Below are positions 26,375 to 34,036 of a DNA stretch of 64,000 nucleotides, one piece after another; within the stretch, counting starts at the first letter, position 1; every line of letters starts with the position of its first letter. Source of the DNA: Desulfocarbo sp964620595 (GTDB lineage: Bacteria > Desulfobacterota > Desulfarculia > Desulfarculales > Desulfarculaceae); contig CAZUHP010000013.1 in NCBI GenBank assembly GCA_964620595.1, forward strand, positions 10,007 to 74,006, in the 5' to 3' direction. The notes beneath the pieces are model-generated. The model saw nothing but the letters and a program-made list of their open reading frames with translations. It was not told the origin of the DNA and ran no database searches. The translations under genes were made by a program, and so were the position numbers.

Positions 26375-27655
26375 TTATTTGGTACGGCCATCCCCGGAGG
26401 TGGTTGACAACAGGTTGACAATTTGCCCTCTCCGACCGTCCACCAGGCCCCTCAGTCGCGCAGACTCAGTGTGCGCGTAGAACCGGAGGGTCGTGCTGGG
26501 ACTGGTGTGTCCCAGCAGCGCCTGCGCGTCTGCCACTCCCCAACCGTCCAGGTTGATCGCCTGCATTCCGCGGCTGTGGCGGGTGGCGTTCTTGAGGGGG
26601 ACGTGGGGCAGCCCCGCCCGGCGAAGTGCTTTGCGCCAGATGCGGTTCAGTATCTCTGGCGAGTAGAAGGCGCTGGGGTTGCTTGCCGCATAAGCATGCG
26701 GATTTCGAAACACCGGCGCTACCCCCACGCCCGAAGTCTGCGAGTCCAAGTAGGCCGCAAACTCGTCAAAGATCGGCAAGGCCCGGGCCCGGCGGGTCTT
26801 GGTGGTCTCCCTGAGCTGGCGCCGGCTGAAGGTTCGCCGGAACCACACCAGCCCTTTTTGTCGGTCAATGGCGTCCCAGCACAGGGCGCATGCCTCGGCC
26901 ACCCGGCAACCGTAGAGCATCAGGAACCGGAAGATGGGACGGTGTTCCTCTGGCATGGCCTCAAGGGCCCGCGCCTGTTCCTTGGGTCCCATCCAAAGGA
27001 TGGGTTGCTCGGGGGCATCTATCCGGGGAATCCGGGGCGCCTTTTCAATGTCGTCCCGTTCTACCGCCTCCCGGAAAAGCTGTCGGAGCGCGGCGGCAAC
27101 GTTTTTTCGTGTGTTTGGGGCCAGGGCCAGCTTTATGCATGGCAAGTTAAAGTAATCCTGCACGTGCGCGGTGCGGATGTCTCGCACGTTCATTCCATTG
27201 AACCATGCGAGATGCCGCGCGGCTGCGCGCTTGACCTCAAAAGTGGCCTTGGTGGCGCGGGCTTCCTCCCGCTTCAGCCAGTCGGCGAGATAGTTTTCCC
27301 ACAGTAGGCGGTTGGTCCGTCGGCTCTTCCAGAGGGACGGGTCAAACGTCCGCCGCTCAATTTGGCTGTTGATCTCGACCAGGGCCGCTTCGGCCTCGGT
27401 GTAGGAGCGGAGGCGCCGCGCCCTTTGATCGTGCGTGAGGCGGTAGGTGGTGCCTTGCCATTTCAGCACGATCTCCAGGCGGTCGGCTACCCACTGGCCG
27501 CACTGACAGACCAGGGCGGATTGTCCCCGGCCCCGCACCAGATCATAGCGGCCCCGGGCCCCGCACATGGGGCATACCTGCCGAGATGCGATCCTACCGC
27601 GCATGGCAGGCGCCTCGTTGAGCTGGGCCAGAATTGACAAAGAAACGCCGCCCAA
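26375..27655 (-). CDS. int: Tyrosine recombinase (phage integrase) with N-terminal zinc ribbon
   Basis: 426 residues. A zinc-ribbon-like motif (C28, C31, C50, C52), an arm/core-binding helical region about 100-205, and a catalytic domain about 225-410 with Arg in GCRVAEACALCW, HSRG (HxxR), LGHTS and the nucleophile Tyr in RFYAHT. It recombines attP with the host gene end. The TTG at 27655 has AGGAG ahead; the ATG sixteen codons later is an alternative start. Confidence 0.93.
   Translation of the reverse strand: MGGVSLSILAQLNEAPAMRGRIASRQVCPMCGARGRYDLVRGRGQSALVCQCGQWVADRLEIVLKWQGTTYRLTHDQRARRLRSYTEAEAALVEINSQIERRTFDPSLWKSRRTNRLLWENYLADWLKREEARATKATFEVKRAAARHLAWFNGMNVRDIRTAHVQDYFNLPCIKLALAPNTRKNVAAALRQLFREAVERDDIEKAPRIPRIDAPEQPILWMGPKEQARALEAMPEEHRPIFRFLMLYGCRVAEACALCWDAIDRQKGLVWFRRTFSRRQLRETTKTRRARALPIFDEFAAYLDSQTSGVGVAPVFRNPHAYAASNPSAFYSPEILNRIWRKALRRAGLPHVPLKNATRHSRGMQAINLDGWGVADAQALLGHTSPSTTLRFYAHTESARLRGLVDGRRGQIVNLLSTTSGDGRTK
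26402..26422 (+). repeat. Integrase arm-type repeats, left
   Basis: GGTTGACAAC, one base, GGTTGACAAT: two 10-bp repeats with an 11-bp period, inside the 3' end of the integrase gene and 66 bp from the core. The same arrangement occurs at 63866-63886 near attR. Arm-type sites for tyrosine integrases have this form. Confidence 0.7.
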
Positions 27656-27679
27656 CCCGGATTGCTCCTAGGGTTGGGC
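27649..27679. repeat. Inverted repeat at the integrase start
   Basis: GCCCAACCC and GGGTTGGGC, 9-bp arms around a 12-nt loop, covering the integrase start codon and abutting early element copy 1. It could regulate integrase translation or transcription. Confidence 0.5.
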
Positions 27680-27703
27680 CCGGGGCGTCGAATGTGGATG
27701 GCA
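27676..27703 (+). repeat. Early-region element, copy 1
   Basis: GGGCCCGGGGCGT followed by CGAATGTGGATGGCAT. Same word as copies 2 (31990) and 3 (33273), two changes in the loop. The right hairpin arm is missing here. It lies just upstream of the integrase start, reading in the opposite direction to that gene. Confidence 0.75.
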
Positions 27704-27766
27704 TATTCAATCTACCTCGCAGCGGAGGCGGTGTCAAGCTGGGAGTGGGGGCGGGGTGCCCCGGCG

Positions 27767-27958
27767 TCATGGCTGCAAGAAAAAGGATTTGAGCCAAAGG
27801 CTTGCGAAGCCCAGAACCAGCGCCAGCAGCAGTTTCCAGGGCCAAGAGTTTAGTTTTTTGATGTCCCCTCGCAGCTCGCGGAAGTCGGCCTTGATGTCGG
27901 CGACGTTCTCCCTGATGTTGGAAACGTCGGATTCTAGTCTTGCTACGCGGGCTTCCAT
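27767..27958 (-). CDS. Small coiled-coil membrane protein
   Basis: 63 residues. The ATG at 27958 is preceded by GGAGGTGATGAC, a strong site. Residues 1-36 form heptad-like coils (RVARLESDVSNIRENVADIKADF) and residues 38-57 a membrane helix (WPWKLLLALVLGFASLWL). Last gene of the leftward lysogeny operon before the integrase. Similar small proteins occur in prophages without a known role. Confidence 0.7.
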   Translation of the reverse strand: MEARVARLESDVSNIRENVADIKADFRELRGDIKKLNSWPWKLLLALVLGFASLWLKSFFLQP

Positions 27959-28040
27959 GTCATCACCTCCACTTCCGCCGGTGCTGACTGGCGAATGCCC
28001 CCTATTTAATTTTAGGACATTTTCCATGCCCCATCCACTC

Positions 28041-28376
28041 CTAGGCATTTTGCCCTTTCTCCCCGGAATCCGTCTCGCGATCGTTCATTTCGGGCCTCGC
28101 CCCGGCCTCCATGCCAGAGGGCAGCAATCCCACGAAAAGAGCATTAAAGAGAAGCGTGTACCCGCAGTTGTTGCATGTTACCACCACCAGGGGGTAACTG
28201 GGGCCTCCCACCACGGCGGAAGGGTAATAGATGGGGATTTTCCCCGCCCGGTCTCCTATGTTCCAGTTGTTCTCGCCGCAAAGAGGGCAGTTCTTCTTGC
28301 CTTGCCACTTTTTGTTCAGCCACTCCGCCACCTTGCCCTGATCAACCGAGAGTGGCTTCGGGGTATCAGTGCCCAT
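28041..28376 (-). CDS. Zinc-ribbon protein of unknown function
   Basis: 111 residues. CPLCGENNW near 30 and CNNCGYT near 68 are the two knuckles of a zinc ribbon. The segment between them (PIYYPSAVVGGPSYPLVVVT) is beta-like, and the C-terminal tail is polar. Probably cytoplasmic. Member of the lysogeny operon. Confidence 0.65.
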   Translation of the reverse strand: MGTDTPKPLSVDQGKVAEWLNKKWQGKKNCPLCGENNWNIGDRAGKIPIYYPSAVVGGPSYPLVVVTCNNCGYTLLFNALFVGLLPSGMEAGARPEMNDRETDSGEKGQNA

Positions 28377-28397
28377 TTTTCCCCTCGTGGAAGCAGT

Positions 28398-28742
28398 CTA
28401 AAACACGGCGGCCATCAGTTCCTTGAAAGTTTTGCTGTCGGTGGTGGCCAGCATCTTGCGGCCGTCCTTGAATCGGGCCACAAACGTTACCTCCTTTTTC
28501 CGTCCGCCGAGCAAAAGGCCGGCCAGCAGCCCTACCGGGCCGAGCACGGCCGCTCCCGCTGCGCCCCAGCCCAGGGTTCCCCCCAGCTTCTTGACGTTTT
28601 CCTCGCTGGCGGGCTCAACGAGCTCCAACTCCCTGACCCCGATCTTTTCGGTCCCCCCGATCACGTGAGGGACATAAAAGGTGCCGAGGCTGTATTTGAT
28701 GGTTCCCTCGAAATCGCCTGCGTGGACTTTGATTTTCGCCAT
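28398..28742 (-). CDS. Protein of unknown function with a glycine-rich hydrophobic segment
   Basis: 114 residues. N-terminal beta-rich part, a hydrophobic Gly/Ala-rich segment about 54-80 (GWGAAGAAVLGPVGLLAGLLLGG), and a C-terminal beta/helix part (EVTFVARFKDGRKMLATTDSKTF). The flanking halves could form a PH-like sandwich interrupted by the glycine zipper. Not recognised; same operon. Confidence 0.6.
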   Translation of the reverse strand: MAKIKVHAGDFEGTIKYSLGTFYVPHVIGGTEKIGVRELELVEPASEENVKKLGGTLGWGAAGAAVLGPVGLLAGLLLGGRKKEVTFVARFKDGRKMLATTDSKTFKELMAAVF

Positions 28743-28791
28743 ACCCCCCTTCCCGTCTCTGCCTCTGGTTCATCTGCAATAACATTCGCCT

Positions 28792-29088
28792 TCACCGAAG
28801 GCCAGCGATAAAGCCGGGCAACAGGGCCACGATGAACGCCCAGATCACGGCGACGATGATCGCCGCCGGCACGGCGGCCAGGCTCATCTTGACCATGATG
28901 CCCACCCAGCGGCCAAAGGGAATCCTGATGTCGGTGATGATCGTGGATTGCGGGGGCTGCGGGGGCGGCAGTGCTTTTGGCTGCGCCCTGTCGGGCGTGT
29001 TCTCGTAGAACCTGGGATCGCCTGTCTTGCACCTGGGGCACCTGGCCCCGTCGGAGATTTGTGTCCCGCACTCAGGGCATGTCCACAT
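28792..29088 (-). CDS. Zinc-ribbon membrane protein
   Basis: 98 residues. The N-terminal ribbon has CPECG at 4-8 and CPRC at 17-20, then a Pro-rich linker and one membrane segment about 65-92 (KMSLAAVPAAIIVAVIWAFIVALLPG). Zinc ribbon plus membrane anchor is common among small prophage and defence-island proteins, role unknown. Confidence 0.65.
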   Translation of the reverse strand: MWTCPECGTQISDGARCPRCKTGDPRFYENTPDRAQPKALPPPQPPQSTIITDIRIPFGRWVGIMVKMSLAAVPAAIIVAVIWAFIVALLPGFIAGLR

Positions 29089-29141
29089 TATATTGACCCC
29101 CCATCATCATTCTTAGTTGCGAGGTTGTCCCTGGCCACGCC

Positions 29142-29798
29142 CTATAAGTCAAGCGCATACTTGGCCCAGTGCTCTTCTGGAATGATTGCTATCTCCCGCC
29201 CCTTCTCCCGCAGGGCGACCGCCTTCTCGATCTTGCGGCCATAGCTGGTATGGATCCAGTCGCGGCTGCCCACCAGGCCGATCACCAGGTAATGGACCCT
29301 GCCCGAGACGGCGTTTGCACATTCTCCGCCCTGCGCCTCCGTAACCTGGATGCATTTCTTGCGGCTTCCGCAGGCGAACTTGCCGGTGAACACGAAGCGC
29401 CTTTCAGGGAACACCACGGGCGGCAGCGGGTCGTCCAGCGGCAGGGCGGTGGAGTAGTTCTCAAAGGACTCGTCGGCGGCGGTGTTGCTTTGGCCGATCA
29501 GCTTCCGGAGCATTTCAAGCAGCTCGGCCTTCTCCTCCTGGTCCAACACCCCATCCGCGAGCATGGCTTCCAGCCTGGGTTGCAGGACATTGACGGGCCA
29601 GGCATCCGCCCGTTCCCAATTGGTGCGCAGCCAGTCGGCCAGGAATTCCGCCTCGGCCTGGACCAGCCTGCCATCGGCCAGGATTCCCTTGCACAGGCCC
29701 AGCAGCTCGTCAATGGAGCGCTCCTCGCGCCGGGCCCGGTTGAACATCAAGTTCCAGGGTTGCCCGTCCGGGTCGACGAGCATCGGATCCATCTTCAT
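29142..29798 (-). CDS. TerB-like plus BRCT domain protein
   Basis: 218 residues. Residues about 30-105 (DELLGLCKGILADGRLVQ, then MLADGVLDQEEKAELLEML) have the paired EF-hand-like helices of TerB-like domains. Residues about 130-215 are a BRCT domain: FVFTGKFACGSRKKC, then GRVHYLVIG, as in the end of NAD-dependent DNA ligase, but no ligase domain exists. BRCT domains bind DNA ends or phosphorylated partners. Proteins of this plan recur in prophages as cargo with no assigned function. Confidence 0.75.
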   Translation of the reverse strand: MKMDPMLVDPDGQPWNLMFNRARREERSIDELLGLCKGILADGRLVQAEAEFLADWLRTNWERADAWPVNVLQPRLEAMLADGVLDQEEKAELLEMLRKLIGQSNTAADESFENYSTALPLDDPLPPVVFPERRFVFTGKFACGSRKKCIQVTEAQGGECANAVSGRVHYLVIGLVGSRDWIHTSYGRKIEKAVALREKGREIAIIPEEHWAKYALDL

Positions 29799-29901
29799 GT
29801 GCTAATTCCCCCCAGTTTGTGCTATTCCGATATTAGACTCTAGAATGGTCACCTTTTGGCCTGCGGGACGGCGGTAGCGCTTGAGGAGCTTGTCGCCGCA
29901 G

Positions 29902-30936
29902 TTAACCTCTTTCTTCAGGTAATGAACCTCTTATACGCGCTAGCGCTTTTGGACCTATCCCTTTTATGGCCAAAAGCTGTTGGTCGCTCATCCTGGCAAG
30001 GTCGTCCACAGAAGACACACCACCTTCTAGCAGTGCTTTGACTGTTGATGGAGGAAGGCCATATTTAAACCTCAACAACTCTTCAATGCCGGCTGAATCT
30101 GGGACATAAAACTTAAGGCGCAGGCGGCAGTCATACCGCACATCTTCATCGTCATCCCAATCGTCATCATCCCAATCGTCATCATCCCATCTGCTATCCG
30201 ACGGATACCATTCTTTGAGGTAGTCAATTTCCGCCAAAACAGAAAACCCCTGCTTTACCTTCGCCATCACTTCCTTCGCGTCTTCTCGTGGAAGGTACCC
30301 TAACTGGTCAGACCCCCTTAGCTGCCCAAAGAGCCCCCTGGCGGGGAATACCGCAACGGCGTTCTTATCTTTAGGGTTGTTTTTGTGCCAAAAAAGATAA
30401 ACTTGCTCTCCTTGCTTTAGCCCTGTAAAATTTTCTTTTCGTGGTGTGCCGTCTGGGTTTTCATAGCCAATGCCAACTATTGTAGAGTATACTTTTTCAT
30501 AAACGATTCCGTTTGTCCTGTCAGAAATAAATATGAACCCATCTTCTCCTGCTATTGAATGTGGGGCCTTTGGGTTGGCCCCCCAACACTGTTCAAGCCA
30601 TTTAAGTTCATGATTTGGGGGCAATTCGCTGATGGCTTCTGCCACCATCTCTACGAAATCATTACTAGAAAGTAGGCGGCTTTTGTAATAGCCATCAATG
30701 GGGATAATGCGCCCGTCTACGGAATCACGCAGGCCGCGCCAGCCAATAAAATGCTTCGCCCAAAACTCATCGATGCGAACATACCCTCCCAAGAAATCCT
30801 TCAGGTCTTTAGTGGATGGTTGACTAAAGAAAAGTTCGGCTCCCTCTTGAAGTGTTAAAACCTGAGCGTCTGGATGTAGGTCTATAAGCTTTGCCGCATG
30901 TCGGGAGTCCATAAAAGATCGTAGCCACCCGAACAT
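29902..30936 (-). CDS. HIRAN and helix-hairpin-helix protein
   Basis: 344 residues. The HIRAN domain lies about 145-240 (GIGYENPDGTPRKENFTGL, then LGYLPREDAKEVMAKV). Next comes an acidic WDDDD repeat about 250-265, a beta segment, and a C-terminal helix-hairpin-helix region (LARMSDQQLLAIKGIGPKALARI). HIRAN domains bind 3'-OH single-stranded DNA ends in eukaryotic HLTF. Here neither helicase nor nuclease is attached. GGAATAATG start. The DNA is visibly less GC-rich than the rest of the phage, suggesting later acquisition. Confidence 0.75.
   Translation of the reverse strand: MFGWLRSFMDSRHAAKLIDLHPDAQVLTLQEGAELFFSQPSTKDLKDFLGGYVRIDEFWAKHFIGWRGLRDSVDGRIIPIDGYYKSRLLSSNDFVEMVAEAISELPPNHELKWLEQCWGANPKAPHSIAGEDGFIFISDRTNGIVYEKVYSTIVGIGYENPDGTPRKENFTGLKQGEQVYLFWHKNNPKDKNAVAVFPARGLFGQLRGSDQLGYLPREDAKEVMAKVKQGFSVLAEIDYLKEWYPSDSRWDDDDWDDDDWDDDEDVRYDCRLRLKFYVPDSAGIEELLRFKYGLPPSTVKALLEGGVSSVDDLARMSDQQLLAIKGIGPKALARIRGSLPEERG
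30143..30190 (-). repeat. 15-bp coding tandem repeat
   Basis: CCCAATCGTCATCAT occurs twice in tandem with partial flanking units on the + strand; on the - strand it encodes the WDDDD repeats of the HIRAN protein. Length variation by slippage is plausible. Confidence 0.7.
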
Positions 30937-30984
30937 TATTCCTTTCTCCGTTGGTTACGTGAAGGTGGGGCAGGTAGCCTGTTT

Positions 30985-31671
30985 TCACCTCAGCGCCCGG
31001 CAGAACCAGACGATCTCTCCTATGATGTCCACCCCGTCGCTGATCTTGGCGGTGATAGGTGGATACCATTCCTTGTTGTCGGACACGATCCTGACCTCAT
31101 CTGGCCCCAGGCGCACCACCCGCTTGGCCATGAGGTCTTCGCCCATGCGGACGACATAGAGTCCACCACCGCGCACCTGGCGCGAGGCAGTGTCTACCAA
31201 TACCAGGTCGCCGGATAGGAGCGTGGGCTCCATGCTGTCGCCGTGCACGGTGATGAGCGACAGCTTGCCGGGGTCCAGGCTCATCTCGCCGATGATCCAG
31301 GAGCGTTTGAACGCCAGCCAGTCAATGATGTGCTCGTCCATCACCAGGGCGCCGTGGCCGGCTGAGGCCGTCACGTCGTAGCGCGGAACCAGCACGTACT
31401 CGTTCACCTTGTCGGGGGGCAGGTCGGTGGGGGAGACGGGGACGGGAGAGGAGCCATCGGCTGGCCGCTTCCCGCCCACCAAATCCACAAGGTCAACACC
31501 CATTTTGCTTAAAGCCGCCAGCGCTTCCGCCGTAATTCTTGTGGTCTTCCCCTGTTCAAGGGTTTGGTAGGTGCGTGGGGGCACGCCGATCTTAGCCGCA
31601 AACGCCTCTTGAGACAATCCTTGCGCCTTCCTAGCAGCGCGTAATTTTTCAGAAAACACAAAAACCGCCAT
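30985..31671 (-). CDS. CI-like repressor with S24 peptidase domain
   Basis: 228 residues. Helix-turn-helix about 8-60 (RKAQGLSQEAFAAKIGVPPRTYQTLEQG). LexA-like S24 domain about 120-225, with the serine in VHGDSMEPTL and the lysine in MAKRVVRLG, able to self-cleave upon RecA activation. It should keep the prophage silent and be released by the SOS response. Promoter of the leftward lysogeny operon. The control region to its right faces the rightward early genes. Confidence 0.92.
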   Translation of the reverse strand: MAVFVFSEKLRAARKAQGLSQEAFAAKIGVPPRTYQTLEQGKTTRITAEALAALSKMGVDLVDLVGGKRPADGSSPVPVSPTDLPPDKVNEYVLVPRYDVTASAGHGALVMDEHIIDWLAFKRSWIIGEMSLDPGKLSLITVHGDSMEPTLLSGDLVLVDTASRQVRGGGLYVVRMGEDLMAKRVVRLGPDEVRIVSDNKEWYPPITAKISDGVDIIGEIVWFCRALR

Positions 31672-31754
31672 AATCAGTCATTTTTCGCTTGACCACCCAG
31701 CAAACATTGTGTCAAACTGCCCCCAGACAGACACCACGAGGGAGGCAGTAGAGC
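31672..31754. promoter_or_regulatory. Lysis/lysogeny control region (divergent promoters and operator)
   Basis: 83 bases between the repressor and the RHH gene. TTGACC (31689-31694, +) and, 17 bp away on the opposite strand, TTGACA (31711-31716 read on -) face each other as an inverted repeat TTGAC...GTCAA, so the two -35 elements overlap each other's -10 zone. The -10 hexamers are weak. This is the expected place for repressor operators. Confidence 0.6.
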
Positions 31755-31961
31755 ATGCCTAGAGAGAGGATAGCCATCTCCGTCCGGCTCACCCCCGAGC
31801 ACCACGAACTGTTACACGCCGCCGCCAGGCACGAGGGAATGAACTTGACCGCATTCCTGGTCTACAACGCCTTGCGGCGGGCGCGGACAATTCTGCCCGA
31901 TTGTACGTCGAATTGCCGTCAGGGGGCAACCTCAAAGGCATCAACGGCTGCTGGTGCGTAG
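31755..31961 (+). CDS. Small ribbon-helix-helix regulator
   Basis: 68 residues. An RHH pattern at the N-terminus: RIAISVRLTPEHHELLHAAARHEGMNLTAFLVYNALRRA. GGGAGG precedes the ATG. First gene of the rightward early operon, in the position of Cro-like or other early regulators. Confidence 0.7.
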   Translation: MPRERIAISVRLTPEHHELLHAAARHEGMNLTAFLVYNALRRARTILPDCTSNCRQGATSKASTAAGA

Positions 31962-31989
31962 CCCTGCCGCGCTGGCGGCTTGAAACCAC

Positions 31990-32023
31990 GAACCCGGCTC
32001 GGGGCGTCGAATGTGGGTGGCAC
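31990..32023 (+). repeat. Early-region element, copy 2
   Basis: GGCTCGGGGCGT (31996-32007), conserved CGAATGTGGGTGGCAC, then ACGCCCCGGGCC (32029-32040), which pairs with the left arm in RNA over 12 bp with one G-U pair. It sits between the RHH gene and the next start codon. Confidence 0.8.
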
Positions 32024-32055
32024 CCTTCACGCCCCGGGCCAACAAGGAGGATGGC

Positions 32056-32292
32056 ATGGACCTTACTGAGGGCATGGTCCCTGACAAATCATTGGTCTGG
32101 CCTCTTTGCTACACGGTTTCCTCTATTTGTATTGCCGTTTCAACATATCTTCTCTGGCGCACCGGAAGCCATCTGTATCGGATACTCGATTCCACAAGAA
32201 TGCTGACTCGCGATTTGCGGCGAATGCTGGAGGGCAGGTCCATCGCCAATCGAACCGAGAATTCTTCTCTCGGGGGAACGGAAAAGGAGTAA
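32056..32292 (+). CDS. Small membrane protein (uncertain)
   Basis: 78 residues. The ATG is preceded by AAGGAGG at ideal distance. One membrane helix (WPLCYTVSSICIAVSTYLLW) and a charged C-terminal half. It overlaps the longer gene on the opposite strand by 184 bp, so one of the two may be spurious; the ribosome-binding site favours this one. Confidence 0.5.
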   Translation: MDLTEGMVPDKSLVWPLCYTVSSICIAVSTYLLWRTGSHLYRILDSTRMLTRDLRRMLEGRSIANRTENSSLGGTEKE

Positions 32293-32600
32293 TCGATGCT
32301 GTCGGTTTCAATGGGCACAGGGATGTCGGAAAAGCTACCCATTCCGTCCGGGGCATATCCATGGTGCCACAGCGCAATGCGGAGCCCCTTGGGTTTACTT
32401 GCCCTTATCTCCCTAAAAAACAGCCTTTTAGGGCCCGGGTTCCACACATATAACGTGGCGTCAACCCTAGATTTTTTCACGGAATCGATTTCCAATTGGA
32501 GCATGGAACGCTCCTTGCGCCAGGTGAGCCACAGGTACAGGCCTGTAAACAAGGCCGTGAGACATGCGGCCAAGGTATTTAGCCACCCCAACTCCGACAT
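32109..32600 (-). CDS. Membrane-anchored protein of unknown function (uncertain)
   Basis: 163 residues. N-terminal membrane helix (LNTLAACLTALFTGLYLWLTW), then a Lys/Arg linker and a beta-rich domain (VDATLYVWNPGPKRLFFREI) with a pattern seen in many cytoplasm-facing prophage membrane proteins. DNA here is AT-richer than the neighbours, like other moron genes. It is antisense to the 78-residue gene and has only a weak ribosome-binding site. Confidence 0.5.
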   Translation of the reverse strand: MSELGWLNTLAACLTALFTGLYLWLTWRKERSMLQLEIDSVKKSRVDATLYVWNPGPKRLFFREIRASKPKGLRIALWHHGYAPDGMGSFSDIPVPIETDSIDYSFSVPPREEFSVRLAMDLPSSIRRKSRVSILVESSIRYRWLPVRQRRYVETAIQIEETV

Positions 32601-32779
32601 GGAACACACCCAAAAGATTAATTGTTATCCGAGGATACAACGGATGTCCGCATCGATTCAAACAAATCCCGCCTTGACAACCGAGCGGCAGGAACTGTTT
32701 GGCGAGTTCGCTCACGCTTCCACCATCGCCCACTCGGCCGACGGAAACCACGCAAATTCGAGGTATGGAGTCGCGCGCA

Positions 32780-33268
32780 ATGCGTAACCCAGTCTGCGAG
32801 CTGTTGTACGAGGTCCTGATCGCCACCCACCGGGGCGCGGTGAAGGAGGTGGCCCGGGTGGCGGGGCTGGCGGAGCGGACGGTCTACGACCACTGCACCG
32901 ACGGCCGGCTCAACCCATCGGTGGAGGTGATCAAGGCGGCCTGGGTGGTGACCCGGGACCCCCGGCTGCGGAAGCTGCTGGAGCCCGAGGGCTGGCGCCT
33001 GGTGCCCGAGCCGGAGGCGGCCCCCCGCCTGAAGGACCCGGAGGCCGAGATCACCGACATCAACCTGGCCGCCGCGGATGCCATCAAGGCCCTGCGGGCC
33101 GCCCTGGACCCGCAGGGGCCGGGCGGGGCCAGGATCACCAGGCAGGAGACAACCGCCCTCCACCGCCACCTGGACCTGATCGAGCGCGAGCTGGCCGAGG
33201 CCAGGCAGGCGGTGAAGCGGATGGAAGACGAGAAGGCGCGGCGGCCGCTGGCCGTCGCAGGGCGATAA
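32780..33268 (+). CDS. CII-like phage regulatory protein
   Basis: 162 residues. N-terminal DNA-binding region (LIATHRGAVKEVARVAGLAERTVYDHCTDGRLNPSVEVI), followed by LEPEGW, with a C-terminal coiled coil (IERELAEARQAVKRMEDEKAR). This matches the phage CII/CP76-type regulator plan. A start at 32765 would add five residues. It probably activates the lysogeny genes or the integrase. Confidence 0.75.
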   Translation: MRNPVCELLYEVLIATHRGAVKEVARVAGLAERTVYDHCTDGRLNPSVEVIKAAWVVTRDPRLRKLLEPEGWRLVPEPEAAPRLKDPEAEITDINLAAADAIKALRAALDPQGPGGARITRQETTALHRHLDLIERELAEARQAVKRMEDEKARRPLAVAGR

Positions 33269-33272
33269 CCGT

Positions 33273-33306
33273 GAACCGGGCCCGGGGCGTCGAATGTGGG
33301 TGGCAC
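33273..33306 (+). repeat. Early-region element, copy 3
   Basis: GGGCCCGGGG (33278-33287), GCGT, CGAATGTGGGTGGCAC, and a right arm CCCCGGGCCC (33316-33325) giving a perfect 10-bp stem. It follows the CII-like stop by four bases and precedes the next start. Confidence 0.8.
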
Positions 33307-33339
33307 CAGACCGGCCCCCGGGCCCCAGGAGGAGACACC

Positions 33340-33528
33340 ATGCAGGACACGGCACGGAACACACCCCCCTCTACCGGCGGAACGGCCCGCTTCGCCCCCG
33401 GCGGCTTGCCGGTACTGGCGGGCGAGCTGGGCACGCTCTACGGGCTGATGGACCTCTACGGCCCCCAGGCGCGGATCATCGACGTGGTGCGGGACCTGCA
33501 ACGGCTGAACAGGGAGATGGCGGCATGA
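33340..33528 (+). CDS. Small phage protein of unknown function
   Basis: 62 residues. AGGAGGA lies seven bases before the ATG. The C-terminal half is helical (LAGELGTLYGLMDLYGPQARIIDVVRDLQRLNREM). Its stop overlaps the nuclease start (ATGA), so the two are coupled. Confidence 0.65.
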   Translation: MQDTARNTPPSTGGTARFAPGGLPVLAGELGTLYGLMDLYGPQARIIDVVRDLQRLNREMAA

Positions 33529-34034
33529 AAAGGCCCGTCTTGTTCGCCTTCCTGATCCTGGCGCTCCTGGCTGCGCCGGCCCTGGCCGGGCAAATTCGGA
33601 TCATCGAGGCGCGGGTGCTCAAGGTCTACGACGTGGACACCGTGCTGGCCGAGGTGGGTTTCAAACGGGCCCAAAGGGTGCGGGTGGCCGGGATCGACGG
33701 GCCGGAGATGGGGCGCCGGGGCAAATGGCCCGAGCAGCCCTGGGCGCGGCAGGCTACGGCCTGGGCCCGCAAGCTGCTGTCCGGCCGGGAGGTGCGGCTC
33801 ATCGTGCTGGAGACGGACCGCTACGGCCGGCTGGTGGCGCGAGTGCAGCTTCTGGACGGCACCGACTACGGGGCCGAGGCGGTGCGCCTGGGCCACGCCT
33901 GGGCCTTCATGCGCTACCAGAAGATCCCGCTCTACCTGGACCTGGCCGCCTACGCCAAGCTGCGACGCCGGGGGCTGTGGGCCGCCCCCCACCCGGTGCG
34001 CCCCGGCGACTGGCGGCGGGGGGCCTGGAGATAG
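33525..34034 (+). CDS. Exported staphylococcal-nuclease-like (SNase) protein
   Basis: 169 residues. Signal peptide (FAFLILALLAAPALA) with cleavage after ALAG. SNase motifs: VLKVYDVDTVLAEV near 30, RVAGIDGPEMG near 52, LETDRYGRLVARVQL near 92 (the Arg/Glu catalytic region), and GHAWAF. Predicted to cut nucleic acid in the periplasm or outside. Unusual in the early region of a phage. Confidence 0.85.
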   Translation: MKRPVLFAFLILALLAAPALAGQIRIIEARVLKVYDVDTVLAEVGFKRAQRVRVAGIDGPEMGRRGKWPEQPWARQATAWARKLLSGREVRLIVLETDRYGRLVARVQLLDGTDYGAEAVRLGHAWAFMRYQKIPLYLDLAAYAKLRRRGLWAAPHPVRPGDWRRGAWR

Positions 34035-34036
34035 TG

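Noticed and set aside
32296..32787. 163-residue + strand open frame between the small membrane gene and the CII-like gene
   Set aside because: It is mostly antisense to the - strand 163-residue frame, has no ribosome-binding site and overlaps the CII-like start.
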